Origin: G965207335 sp965222825
GTDB taxonomy: Bacteria; Pseudomonadota; Gammaproteobacteria; PS1; Pseudothioglobaceae
NCBI GenBank assembly: GCA_965222825.1
Contig: OZ244964.1
Coordinates: 1,054,001 to 1,118,000 of the forward strand
Length of the DNA stretch: 64,000 nucleotides
Reading direction: 5' to 3'
Position 1 is the stretch's first letter. Each line of letters opens with the position of its first letter. Positions 10,194-19,221 of this stretch are shown here, one piece after another. Made by a program: the position numbers and the translations under genes. The notes under the pieces were generated by a model. That model saw only the letters and a program-made list of their open reading frames with translations. It made no database searches and was not told the origin of the DNA.

Positions 10194-10869
10194 TTTTGTT
10201 TTTAGCTATGCCCTTTGCAATAGTTTCTAATAAAAATTTAGCACAATCCTGTTCTGCATATTTAATTGAGCCCGCTGTTTTCTCAACTTTAATTTTTGGT
10301 ATATCTAGCTCACATAATATAGTGTGTAAAACATTATGCTCATCTCCTGTGGTATTGACTAAGCTATATTTAGGTAACAATAATTTATGTTTTTGTAAAT
10401 ACTCTTGTAGTGTAGTTTTATAATCTTTAACCGTATCAGCACTTATATTTTTTAACCTATCTTTATACACAGATAAAATTACTCTTTTTGTAACTTCAAA
10501 GTTTGAGTCTAAAAATATAGCCCCAAATACTGCCTCTAATGCGTCTTCTAAGATGGAGCAACGACTAGCACCGCCAGTTTTTAACTCACCCTTGCCTAGC
10601 ATTAACTCTTTACCTAGTTCTAACTCGTTGGCAATCATACACAAGGTTTCACCCTTTACTAAACTTGAACGCAACCTTGTAAGTGTGCCTTCGTTAATGT
10701 CCCTAAATTTATTGTATATGTGTATTGCAATTACTAGACCTAATATACTGTCGCCTAAAAACTCTAATCTTTCATTGTTTTTTATATTGCTGCTTTTGTG
10801 GGTTAGGGCTTGCTTTAGCAGGCTAATATTACTAAATTTGTATGCTAATTTTTTTTCTAGTTTATTCAT
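10183..10869 (-). CDS. rnc: RNase III
   Basis: About 228 residues from the preferred ATG at 10869; an in-frame ATG at 10893 would add 8 residues, and neither start has a clear ribosome-binding site. The signature NNERLEFLGDSILGLVIA marks the catalytic domain, with a second acidic cluster in ILEDALEAVFGAIFLDS. A dsRNA-binding domain follows (DYKTTLQEYLQ to the C-terminus). It would cut the long processing stems seen around the 16S and 23S genes of this window. Confidence 0.96.
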   Translation of the reverse strand: MNKLEKKLAYKFSNISLLKQALTHKSSNIKNNERLEFLGDSILGLVIAIHIYNKFRDINEGTLTRLRSSLVKGETLCMIANELELGKELMLGKGELKTGGASRCSILEDALEAVFGAIFLDSNFEVTKRVILSVYKDRLKNISADTVKDYKTTLQEYLQKHKLLLPKYSLVNTTGDEHNVLHTILCELDIPKIKVEKTAGSIKYAEQDCAKFLLETIAKGIAKNKNGK

Positions 10870-10953
10870 AATTAAAAATAATTTTACTAGCATATCAAGC
10901 CAACACAGTGCTAAAAATTGTTAAAATAGTTTTTTTACAAGTTTTTTTAAATT

Positions 10954-11622
10954 ATGTTTTGGCAAGAAGATATAACCGAAGAAAATTTTAAAATACCAGA
11001 CACCATACAAGATGCTGTTTTTAGTATTAAGGCAGAATCGCTACCAATAGACCATATAAATTCACTTACCAAGGCATTATTACAGCACCTGCCATGGCTT
11101 TATGAGGTAGATGCCAGCGTGCATGATATTAGTGTGGCTGATGGTAATGGCTGGTTTAATCAATACGGTGATGGAGCATTGTTTTACCCCTCTAAACGCT
11201 CAAAGCTAATGATTCGTATGCCAAAAAACAAGCTCAGGCTAGCAGAAAAAATATTAGTAGGTAAGATTCTAAACTGCAATAACCATAAAATTGAAATTAT
11301 CAAAGCATACAAAGCAAAAAAACTTAGCGATAGTAATATTATATTTGCAAAATTTGTTTACATTGCAGGTAATGACGATGAAAATACATTTTTAAAAAAG
11401 TGCTACTTTGAAATAAATAAACTAGGCATTAAACCTAAAAAAATGCTAGCGGGATTAGAGCACAGTATATCGCTAGATAATAATAGTATTACAACTCGCT
11501 CGTTAATGCTAGCAGGACTTAGAAAAACAGAATCAGTAAAACTACAAGAGCAAGGCATAGGTAAGTATAGGGTATTAGGTTGTGGTTTATTTATCCAACA
11601 AAAAGATATTGAGGCAGTTTAA
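10954..11622 (+). CDS. Cas6/Cmx6-like RNA endoribonuclease homologue (stand-alone)
   Basis: A 222-residue protein that resembles the type I-MYXAN Cas6/Cmx6 family over its length. Family-like blocks are the FWQED start, LPIDHINSLTKALLQHLPWL at about 31-50, GIKPKKMLAGLEHSI, the TTRSLMLAGL segment, and a C-terminal glycine-rich loop of Cas6 type (YRVLGCGLFIQQKDI). Cas6 proteins cut CRISPR repeat RNA. No CRISPR array and no other cas gene are present in the window. Homologues without CRISPR context occur in beta- and gammaproteobacteria, so its RNA target is unknown. It is divergent from rnc across about 84 bases, with no strong ribosome-binding site. Confidence 0.75.
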   Translation: MFWQEDITEENFKIPDTIQDAVFSIKAESLPIDHINSLTKALLQHLPWLYEVDASVHDISVADGNGWFNQYGDGALFYPSKRSKLMIRMPKNKLRLAEKILVGKILNCNNHKIEIIKAYKAKKLSDSNIIFAKFVYIAGNDDENTFLKKCYFEINKLGIKPKKMLAGLEHSISLDNNSITTRSLMLAGLRKTESVKLQEQGIGKYRVLGCGLFIQQKDIEAV

Positions 11623-11666
11623 GGTTGTTACACAACATTACACACCTAATGCACTTTTTGCTATTT

Positions 11667-12461
11667 TTATATTGATACCTCAGCTTTAATACCCTCATCA
11701 GGGTTATAATTTAAGAACTCAAAATCATCTATTGTGTAACTAAAAATATCTTTGGGCATATTTTTTATATTTAGAGTTGGTAAAGTTTTAGGGCTACGGC
11801 TTAATTGGGTGTTTACTTGTTGGTCATGGTTGTTGTATATATGACAATCACCCCCAGTCCAGATAAAATCACCAACGCCTAAATTGCATTGCTGGGCTAT
11901 CATATGGGTTAATAATGAATACGAGGCTATATTAAAGGGCACACCCAAAAATACATCACAACTTCTTTGGTATAGTTGGCAAGATAGTTTATTACTGGTT
12001 ACAAAAAATTGAAACAATAAATGACAAGGCGGTAGTGCCATTTTATCAAGCTCGCCTACATTCCAAGCCGATACTAACATTCTTCTTGAATACGGATTAG
12101 TTTTAATTTGCTCAATTACTGTTGATATTTGGTCAATTACTTCACCATCGCTTTTTTGCCAAGAACGCCATTGAGCGCCATATACTCGTCCTAAGTCGCC
12201 ATTATCATCAGCCCACTCATCCCAGATTCTAACCCCGTTATCATTCAAATACTTGGTATTAGTATTACCACTTAAAAACCACAATAACTCATGCACAACA
12301 GAGGGGATGTGAATTTTCTTTGTAGTCATTAGCGGAAAGCCTTGTTGTAGGTCAAAACGCATTTGATGGGCAAATATTGCCTTAGTGCCTGTGCCTGTTC
12401 TATCTGGTCTATCTATGCCTGTGCTTTTAATAAGTTTTAAGAGGTCTAGATAATGTTTCAT
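11667..12461 (-). CDS. thyA: ThyA, thymidylate synthase
   Basis: 264 residues from the ATG at 12461, exactly the E. coli length; the open frame extends further upstream, but that part lies inside lgt. The catalytic cysteine sits in [12 protein letters not shown], with the [18 protein letters not shown] dUMP-binding region downstream and RPDRTGTGT near the N-terminus. It makes dTMP from dUMP with methylene-tetrahydrofolate. ATG and the lgt stop overlap as ATGA, indicating translational coupling, an arrangement shared with E. coli lgt-thyA. Confidence 0.97.
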   Translation of the reverse strand: MKHYLDLLKLIKSTGIDRPDRTGTGTKAIFAHQMRFDLQQGFPLMTTKKIHIPSVVHELLWFLSGNTNTKYLNDNGVRIWDEWADDNGDLGRVYGAQWRSWQKSDGEVIDQISTVIEQIKTNPYSRRMLVSAWNVGELDKMALPPCHLLFQFFVTSNKLSCQLYQRSCDVFLGVPFNIASYSLLTHMIAQQCNLGVGDFIWTGGDCHIYNNHDQQVNTQLSRSPKTLPTLNIKNMPKDIFSYTIDDFEFLNYNPDEGIKAEVSI

Positions 12462-13246
12462 ATTTTGTTTATATTTACTTTTACCAGTAATATTACTGCT
12501 AATATAAGCATAGGAATACTTAAAATCTGCCCCATAGTAAGCCAGCCCCAAGCCAAATAACCAATGTGTGAGTCTGGTGCTCTAACAAACTCAATAGTAA
12601 ATCTAAATAAGCCATAAAATAACAAAAATAACGCTGATACTGACATAATAGGGCGTTTTTTACTACTATACACCCATAATATTATAAACAATACCAGCCC
12701 CTCTAATAATGCTTCATATAATTGGCTAGGATAGCGATTAATCCAAATACCTAACTCATTAGGTGCGTAAACACCAAATGAGCTGGTGGTAATTTTGCCC
12801 CATAACTCGCCGTTAATATAATTTGCAATTCTACCAAGCCCTAAGCCTATTGGCACAAGTGGGGCAACAAAATCACTAACCTCAAAAAAAGTTTTATTAC
12901 TTTTATTAGCAAAAATAATCATAGCGATAATAACGCCTAATAAACCCCCGTGAAATGACATTCCTCCTTGCCAAATTTTAAAAAGTATTATTGGCTCTGT
13001 TAAAAAATTAGCAAACTGGTAAAAGATAACATAACCAATTCTACCACCTAAAATTACCCCAAGAACACCATAAAATATTAGGTCTTCTACTTGTTTTTTT
13101 TGCCAATTAAGGTATTTATGATGTTTAATTTTATATTTTGCTAGCAAAAATGCTACTAAAAATGCTAGTAAATACATTATTCCATACCAATGTATTTTTA
13201 TAAACCCCATATCAATGGCTACTGGGTTTATTTCTATATAGGGCAT
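12458..13246 (-). CDS. lgt: Lgt, prolipoprotein diacylglyceryl transferase
   Basis: A 262-residue inner membrane enzyme with about seven hydrophobic segments. The conserved MSFHGGLLG motif (essential His and Gly) and the Lgt signature [13 protein letters not shown] are both present. It attaches diacylglycerol to the lipobox cysteine of lipoproteins; the large subtilase at 42.6 kb is a plausible substrate. It is coupled to thyA. Confidence 0.96.
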   Translation of the reverse strand: MPYIEINPVAIDMGFIKIHWYGIMYLLAFLVAFLLAKYKIKHHKYLNWQKKQVEDLIFYGVLGVILGGRIGYVIFYQFANFLTEPIILFKIWQGGMSFHGGLLGVIIAMIIFANKSNKTFFEVSDFVAPLVPIGLGLGRIANYINGELWGKITTSSFGVYAPNELGIWINRYPSQLYEALLEGLVLFIILWVYSSKKRPIMSVSALFLLFYGLFRFTIEFVRAPDSHIGYLAWGWLTMGQILSIPMLILAVILLVKVNINKI

Positions 13247-13281
13247 ATTTTATTTAAGTTACTGACTATACTAGTTTGTTT

Positions 13282-13608
13282 TTAATAGCCACCTTTTCTT
13301 TTTGTCTCTGGCAAACCTGCTATTTCACCTGCCTGTTTAGCAGGTCCCTTAGGGAATAAAGTATATAATGCCTTGGTATCTAATTTTTCGGGCCAGTCAT
13401 TTTTTAATGCTTTAACTATATTTCTCTCATTAGGCTGGTTATTATTATTATTTATATATTCATCTCTTAAATAGTTAATAACCTTAAAACTTAACTCATT
13501 AAGTTCAATACCAATCTCACTGGCTATTTCATGGGCAATATCAGTATTCCAATCCTCTAAATTAACCAAATAACCATTATCTGTTCTTTCTAAATCTGCT
13601 AAGGGCAT
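13282..13608 (-). CDS. DsrC/TusE/RspA-family protein lacking the conserved cysteines
   Basis: A 108-residue protein of the DsrC fold. The family pattern is clear: DWNTDIAHEIASEIGIEL, then the long middle helices, and a C-terminal arm LFPKGPAKQAGEIAGLP. In DsrC the arm has two cysteines (in QACKIAGLP and the penultimate position) and in TusE only the last one. Here the first is Gly and the tail ends KRKGGY, so both are missing. This is the pattern of the RspA-like group, proposed to be regulatory rather than sulfur-carrying. It cannot pass persulfide through that arm. It stands alone between lgt and metF. Confidence 0.85.
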   Translation of the reverse strand: MPLADLERTDNGYLVNLEDWNTDIAHEIASEIGIELNELSFKVINYLRDEYINNNNNQPNERNIVKALKNDWPEKLDTKALYTLFPKGPAKQAGEIAGLPETKRKGGY

Positions 13609-13695
13609 AATATCTCCTAAAAAATTAATAAAGTAAAAATTGTAATGTATTTTACGATAATAATCAATATAAAACTGTTAAAATACTGCAAAAAT

Positions 13696-14532
13696 ATGTT
13701 TAAAAGTCCTATGATTAGTTTTGAATTTTTCCCTCCAAAAGATAATATTAGTGCTGATAATTTACGCATAGTGCAAACAAAATTAGCACAAATAAAGCCA
13801 GAATATTTTTCCATAACTTTTGGTGCTGGTGGTGGCACACAAAAAAAAACCGTAGATACTATTATGGATATTAATAATAATTATGATATTCCAGCATGCC
13901 CACATATATCGTGCATAGGCTCAAGCAAAATAACTATTAATAATTTATTAACTATATATAAAAAACATAATATCAATAAATTAGTAGTATTAAGGGGTGA
14001 TACACCAACTAAAATGATAACTAACGGAGATTTTAGTTACGCTTATCAATTAGTAGAATTTATAAGAGATAATTTTGGCAGTTATTTTGATATAAAAGTA
14101 GCAGCATATCCTGAAAAACACCCTCAATCTAGTAATATTTATGAGGATATAAAGTATTTTATCTATAAAGTAAAAGCAGGTGCTAATAGTGCTATTACTC
14201 AATATTTTTATAATACTGATGCTTATTTTAATTTTTGTGATGAGGTTAGCAAGCAAGTAGATATAGAAGTAGTGCCGGGCATTATGCCTATTACTAACTG
14301 TGTGCAACTGAATAGATTTTCACAACTATCAGGCGCTGAAATCCCTAGATGGATTTTAAATAAACTAACATATTATAAGGATGACTTACAAAGTTTAAGG
14401 GCATTTGGTTATGAAGTGGTGGCTGGTATGTGTTATAAATTAAAGTCTCAAGGCGTGGATAATTTTCATTTTTATAGTATGAACAAAGCGGAGCCATCAT
14501 ACTCATTGGCTAATAATCTAAAAAACACCTAG
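13696..14532 (+). CDS. metF: MetF, methylenetetrahydrofolate reductase
   Basis: About 278 residues from the ATG at 13696; the open frame has an earlier ATG at 13645, but the family begins with ISFEFFPPKD. That motif, the FGAGGGT segment, PHISCIG, LRGDTP, AAYPEKHP and the FAD-binding TQYFY region are all seen. It reduces 5,10-methylene-THF to 5-methyl-THF for methionine synthesis. Its last 15 bases overlap the end of the convergent trpS gene. Confidence 0.95.
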   Translation: MFKSPMISFEFFPPKDNISADNLRIVQTKLAQIKPEYFSITFGAGGGTQKKTVDTIMDINNNYDIPACPHISCIGSSKITINNLLTIYKKHNINKLVVLRGDTPTKMITNGDFSYAYQLVEFIRDNFGSYFDIKVAAYPEKHPQSSNIYEDIKYFIYKVKAGANSAITQYFYNTDAYFNFCDEVSKQVDIEVVPGIMPITNCVQLNRFSQLSGAEIPRWILNKLTYYKDDLQSLRAFGYEVVAGMCYKLKSQGVDNFHFYSMNKAEPSYSLANNLKNT

Positions 14533-15711
14533 ACCCATAACCTGTCTAACTTCTTGCATCGTTTCTCTGGCTATAAAACTAGCTTTTTCAGTGCCATCAT
14601 GGAGAATTTGCTTTATTAAATTTACATCTTGATACTCTGTTGCTCTTTCTTGAATTGGCTCTAAAAATTTACAAATCTTATTAATTAACGGCTGTTTACA
14701 ATCAATACAGCCTATTTTTGCATTTTCACAATTATCCTTAATTTCAACCAAGCTATCCTTAGAGTAAATTTTGTGCCATTGCCATACATGGCATTTTTTG
14801 ACATTTCCGGGGTCAGTTATTTTAATTCTAGCTGGATCAGTAGGCATTCTTTTAATCTTATTACTTATTTCTTCTTTGCTGTCTCTTAAAGATATAGTGT
14901 TATTATAAGACTTAGACATTTTTTGCCCATCTGTGCCCGGCATTTTTGGAACATCTGTTAATAATGCTTCTGGCTCTGGTAGAATTATCAATCCTCCACC
15001 TTCTAAATATCCTAACAACCTTTCTCTGTCGCCTAAGGTTATATTTTGTTGTTCTTTTAATAATAGTTGTGCCTTAACTAAGGCTTCTTTATCGCCTTGC
15101 TCTTGGAATAATTTTCTAAAACTTAGGTAGCGTTTTTTGTTAGACTTACCCATCTTATCAATTGCTTTTATTGCTTTTTCTGCAAAATCTTCCTCTTTAC
15201 CGTATATATGATTAAACCTTCTAGCTATTTCTCTGGTTAGCTCTACATGCGCTACTTGGTCTAAGCCAACAGGAACTTTTTGTGCTTTATACATTAGAAT
15301 ATCTGCACTTTGTAATAATGGATAACCCAAAAAACCATAAGTTTTTAAGTCTTTTTCTGCTAATTTTTCTTGCTGGTCTTTATAAGAAGGCACTCTTTTT
15401 AACCAACTAAGAGGTGTTATCATAGATAATAATAAATGCAATTCTGCGTGCTCTTTAATACTAGATTGAGTAAATATTGTTGCTGTATTTGGGTTTATGC
15501 CTGCTGCTAACCAATCAATAACCATATCAATAGTATTTTGCTCTAATGGAATTTTATCAGCATAATGGGTAGTAAAAGAATGCCAGTTAGCAACAAAAAA
15601 GAAGCTATCATATTCGTTTTGTATCTCACACCAATTTTTAAGCACACCATGATAGTGTCCTAAATGCAACTTCCCAGTAGGCCTCATGCCAGACAATACT
15701 CTATTTTGCAT
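14518..15711 (-). CDS. trpS: TrpS, tryptophanyl-tRNA synthetase
   Basis: About 397 residues from the ATG at 15711; an upstream ATG at 15738 would add 9 residues inside coaX. Class I signatures are the HLGH version of HIGH in RPTGKLHLGHYHG and a perfect KMSKS in DGQKMSKSYNN. It is longer than the 330-residue E. coli enzyme because of an insertion between the two motifs, a form common in proteobacteria. The start overlaps the coaX stop by 11 bases and the 3' end overlaps metF by 15. Confidence 0.95.
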   Translation of the reverse strand: MQNRVLSGMRPTGKLHLGHYHGVLKNWCEIQNEYDSFFFVANWHSFTTHYADKIPLEQNTIDMVIDWLAAGINPNTATIFTQSSIKEHAELHLLLSMITPLSWLKRVPSYKDQQEKLAEKDLKTYGFLGYPLLQSADILMYKAQKVPVGLDQVAHVELTREIARRFNHIYGKEEDFAEKAIKAIDKMGKSNKKRYLSFRKLFQEQGDKEALVKAQLLLKEQQNITLGDRERLLGYLEGGGLIILPEPEALLTDVPKMPGTDGQKMSKSYNNTISLRDSKEEISNKIKRMPTDPARIKITDPGNVKKCHVWQWHKIYSKDSLVEIKDNCENAKIGCIDCKQPLINKICKFLEPIQERATEYQDVNLIKQILHDGTEKASFIARETMQEVRQVMGLGVF

Positions 15712-16441
15712 ATTTTTTACCCTCAAACTTATTCCCAAGCTTTGCTCGGGAGTAAAATTCTAGTCCTTTTATTACTAAATTATTATGATATTTATAATTA
15801 TAATCAATATATGGCATTAAAATACCTGCATCTCCACCTGTTAATATTAGCTTGGTTTTTGGTGTTAATAATTTGCTTATCGTTGTTATAATACCATTTA
15901 TCCATAATGATTTAGTGCCATTAAGCCATGCTTTATCGGTGCTATTAGTTATACTAGTGTCTACTAACTCATTATAAATATCACCACTAAAATTTGCAAA
16001 ACTATTATTTAGTAACCATAGCCCGGGCATAATTAGCCCGCCTTTATGCTCTCCACTACTTGCTAATATATCAATAGTAGTTGCTGTGCCTGAACTAAGA
16101 ATTAAGGCGTGTTGTTTAGGATATAGCTCATAAGTTGCAATTAATCCTAGCCACCTATCTACACCTAAATTAGTAATTTTTTGATAACAATTTGTAAGTT
16201 TTTTGTATGTTTTGGTGCTATTAACTATATTAACTATTTGATAATTTTTGCTAATATTTTTACTAATATTGCTATTAGATACATCAGCTAGCCATACTGT
16301 TATATTATTGTCTTGTGGTAATAATGAAGTATTAAAACCATCAATAAGTATTGATTTTAAATTATTTTTATACTGCCATTTTATTGCACTATTGCCAATA
16401 TCAATAAATAAATTATCGGTAATATTGTTAGTATTATTCAA
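15701..16441 (-). CDS. coaX: CoaX, type III pantothenate kinase
   Basis: A 246-residue ASKHA-fold kinase that carries out the first step of CoA biosynthesis. The DIGNSAIKWQ P-loop-like motif lies near the start, GVDRWLGLIA in the middle (pantothenate site), and SSGTATTIDIL plus KGGLIMPGLWL complete the family pattern. BirA, its common partner, is not adjacent. It is 2 bases from nhaD. Confidence 0.93.
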   Translation of the reverse strand: MNNTNNITDNLFIDIGNSAIKWQYKNNLKSILIDGFNTSLLPQDNNITVWLADVSNSNISKNISKNYQIVNIVNSTKTYKKLTNCYQKITNLGVDRWLGLIATYELYPKQHALILSSGTATTIDILASSGEHKGGLIMPGLWLLNNSFANFSGDIYNELVDTSITNSTDKAWLNGTKSLWINGIITTISKLLTPKTKLILTGGDAGILMPYIDYNYKYHNNLVIKGLEFYSRAKLGNKFEGKKYAK

Positions 16442-16443
16442 AT

Positions 16444-17820
16444 TTAAAATAAACTAGCATTAAGGTACAAATGGCAAAGTATACTTGCTATATACCCAAG
16501 AGCAATTACAGGTGCCCATTTTAAATGACTCATAAAAGTATATACACCTCTTGCTTGCCCCATTAGGGCAACACCTGCTGCAGAACCAATAGAGAGCATA
16601 CTGCCACCAACACCAGCTGTTAGGGTAACAAGTAGCCACTGTCCATGAGACATATCAGGATGCATAGTTAAAACCGCAAACATAACCGGAATATTATCAA
16701 CAATAGCAGATAAAATACCTACAATAACATTTGCATAAGTAGCACCTAATTCTACATACATAAATTCAGATACTATACCTAAATAACCTAAAAATCCTAG
16801 ACCACCTACACTTAGTATTATACCAAAGAAAAATAATAGAGTATCCCACTCAACATGTGCTAACTTATCAAATATATCAAATCCCTTACTACGCCTTTTA
16901 ATAAAATATCCAGCAATTAGTAAATATCCTAATCCAGTCATCATACCCATAGCAGGTGGCAGATGTAAGAAATTATGAAAAGAAACAGCGGTTGCAATGG
17001 TAAACAAAAATAATACTATAATTAGAATACCCCCGTGCGATATTACAACCTTTTCATTGCTAACTGCACTGCTAGGCTTGCCGTTTATAAAAAGACTCAT
17101 TATAAAAGCAGGAATTAAAAAATTAACAACAGATGGTAAAAATAACACAAAGAATTCAGTAAAATTAACAATGTTAGCCTGCCATACCATTAGTGTAGTA
17201 ATATCACCAAATGGACTGAATGCACCGCCAGCATTAGCGGCAACAATAATGTTGATAAAGGCAATAGAAATAAACTTACTATTACCAGCACCTACTGCCA
17301 TAACAACAGCACCCATAACAAGGGCGGTGGTTAAATTATCAGCCAAGGGCGACATAAAAAATGCCAAAACCCCAGTTACCCAAAATAATGTTTTAAACCC
17401 GTAACCTTTGGATAATAACCACGATTTTAATACTTCAAAAATATTCCGCTCACGCATTACCTCAATATAAGTCATAGCTACTAATAAAAATAGAAATAAC
17501 TCGCTATATTCTAATAAATTATGCTGGAGTGCTATATTGGCTTCATTAGGCATACCATTTGCTACATACAAACCAGATATTAATGCCCAAATTATGCCCG
17601 CGGATAATAGCACTGGCTTGGACTTTCTCATCTCAGTATATTCTTCTACTATAACAAAGAAATAAGCAATAACAAACACTAAAAGCACAACAATACCAAC
17701 CCAATGCCCAGTAAAATCTATGACATCGCCAACGGCAACATTATCTAAGCTGCTAGGGTTTATGGCAAAAATATTTTGCGTTAATAGCATAATTGCTATA
17801 AATACTATTTTTTTAATCAT
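16444..17820 (-). CDS. nhaD: NhaD-type Na+/H+ antiporter
   Basis: A 458-residue inner membrane protein with a cleavable-looking N-terminal signal and about 12 hydrophobic segments, including SPLADNLTTALVMGAV and SAIVDNIPVMFAVL, the Asp/Asn-containing half-helix motifs of the ion transporter superfamily. NhaD exports sodium in exchange for protons and is typical of marine and halotolerant bacteria. Its start overlaps the end of ygfZ by 8 bases. Confidence 0.9.
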   Translation of the reverse strand: MIKKIVFIAIMLLTQNIFAINPSSLDNVAVGDVIDFTGHWVGIVVLLVFVIAYFFVIVEEYTEMRKSKPVLLSAGIIWALISGLYVANGMPNEANIALQHNLLEYSELFLFLLVAMTYIEVMRERNIFEVLKSWLLSKGYGFKTLFWVTGVLAFFMSPLADNLTTALVMGAVVMAVGAGNSKFISIAFINIIVAANAGGAFSPFGDITTLMVWQANIVNFTEFFVLFLPSVVNFLIPAFIMSLFINGKPSSAVSNEKVVISHGGILIIVLFLFTIATAVSFHNFLHLPPAMGMMTGLGYLLIAGYFIKRRSKGFDIFDKLAHVEWDTLLFFFGIILSVGGLGFLGYLGIVSEFMYVELGATYANVIVGILSAIVDNIPVMFAVLTMHPDMSHGQWLLVTLTAGVGGSMLSIGSAAGVALMGQARGVYTFMSHLKWAPVIALGYIASILCHLYLNASLF

Positions 17821-18622
17821 TTATTACCTCCAATACACTATCATTTAAATTAATTCTGTTATTAAGCAAACCCTCTTTAATAGTAGCTAAACAATAAGTA
17901 TTGCCATCTATATTAGCGGATAAAACTACCCTATAATTACTACTAGTAGAAGAGGAGTTATCTATTTGTAATTTATCGCCAATATTAGCCAAGCCCCTTA
18001 GTTTAAATTTAAACATTCTTATGTTTGCTTTGCCTAAATAATGCACCCTTGCCACTACCTCTTGCCCTGGGTAGCAGCCCTTATCAAAATTAACGCCATT
18101 TACGCTAACTAAATCTAAATTTAGCATTTGTGGTATAAAAACCTCGCTAGTAGTCAAAAATATTTCTGGCAAGCCAAGCTTTATATTATTAAAATACCAA
18201 TAATTTATATCACTACTAATTATTTTATCTAAATTATTTATATTTGTTAATACTGCACTTTGATTGCTAGAATATTCAATAACATCGCCCAAACTTGTAT
18301 CTGGCTTTTGACCTAAAAAACCAATTAAAGCCAACTTATCGCTAATATCCTCAATAATTACCTGCGAGTTTAACACAAACATTTGCAAGCGTTTTTTGAC
18401 TACTTGCAATAAATCCTTAGCGAGGTCTAAATAGTAACTATCCTTTATTTTAAACACTCTAAGCAACGCTATTACCCTGCCCTTATGGCTGCAATAAGCA
18501 TTTAATTGCACAACTTTATCACTTATATTAGCAATATCATTACTAAGTTGTTTGTGCAAAAAATCACTAGCATCAATACCAACTACCCTTAACAAAGCTC
18601 TATTTGATAAATTAAAAATCAT
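17813..18622 (-). CDS. ygfZ: YgfZ-like folate-binding protein of Fe-S cluster metabolism
   Basis: A 269-residue protein of the GcvT/YgfZ fold with the diagnostic motif KGCYPGQEVVAR at about residues 191-202, whose Cys is essential in E. coli YgfZ. It uses tetrahydrofolate to support [4Fe-4S] enzymes such as MiaB. The start block FLHKQLSNDIANI also fits. It is not in the isc operon but lies just downstream of it on the same strand, after a 227-base gap in which no gene is visible. Confidence 0.92.
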   Translation of the reverse strand: MIFNLSNRALLRVVGIDASDFLHKQLSNDIANISDKVVQLNAYCSHKGRVIALLRVFKIKDSYYLDLAKDLLQVVKKRLQMFVLNSQVIIEDISDKLALIGFLGQKPDTSLGDVIEYSSNQSAVLTNINNLDKIISSDINYWYFNNIKLGLPEIFLTTSEVFIPQMLNLDLVSVNGVNFDKGCYPGQEVVARVHYLGKANIRMFKFKLRGLANIGDKLQIDNSSSTSSNYRVVLSANIDGNTYCLATIKEGLLNNRINLNDSVLEVIND

Positions 18623-18849
18623 ATGCTAAGGATATTTTAGAGTAATTTTAATTGTTGTGTTTAAGTTTTTTAATTAATGTGAGGTATTATTTTCTTATTT
18701 TCTTATTTTTCTGGTGCTAATCCAAAATATATGCTTTTGGCAATTTAATATTGCTATTTATATTACTGATGGCAATAAACATATTATTATTGAAAATAAA
18801 ACTTGAACTGGCGACCAACAAAGGCAAAATATACTACACAAAATAAGTT

Positions 18850-19188
18850 TTAATGATTTTCGCTTACTTGGTTTATAGTATATTTAGGTATTTCAACAAC
18901 TAAGTCGCTATCAGCAACAATAGCCTGACAACTAAGCCTAGAATCAGGGTCTAAGCCCCAAGCCTTATCTAGCAAATCATCTTCTATTTCATCGGATTCT
19001 TCTATGCTATCAAAACCCTCTCTTAGATAAACATGGCAGGTAGTGCAAGCGTTTGATTTTTCGCAGGCGTGTTCAACTTCAACATTATTATTAAGTAGTG
19101 CATCGCATACACTAATACCACTATCTACTTCTATAACTGTGCCTTCTGGGCATAGTTCATAATGTGGTAAAACAATAATTTGTGGCAC
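18850..19188 (-). CDS. fdx: ISC [2Fe-2S] ferredoxin
   Basis: A 112-residue adrenodoxin-type ferredoxin with cluster cysteines C42, C48, C51 and C87 (in HACEKSNACTTCHVYLREG and RLSCQ). It supplies electrons for cluster assembly on IscU. It is the last isc gene, 33 bases after hscA. IscX, which often follows, is absent. Confidence 0.96.
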   Translation of the reverse strand: MPQIIVLPHYELCPEGTVIEVDSGISVCDALLNNNVEVEHACEKSNACTTCHVYLREGFDSIEESDEIEDDLLDKAWGLDPDSRLSCQAIVADSDLVVEIPKYTINQVSENH

Positions 19189-19221
19189 AATATACCCCTA
19201 AACTTAAAAGGATGAACTTAT

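Noticed and set aside
13617..13838. A minus-strand 73-codon frame opposite the metF start
   Set aside because: It overlaps a certain gene in antisense and has no ribosome-binding site or family features.
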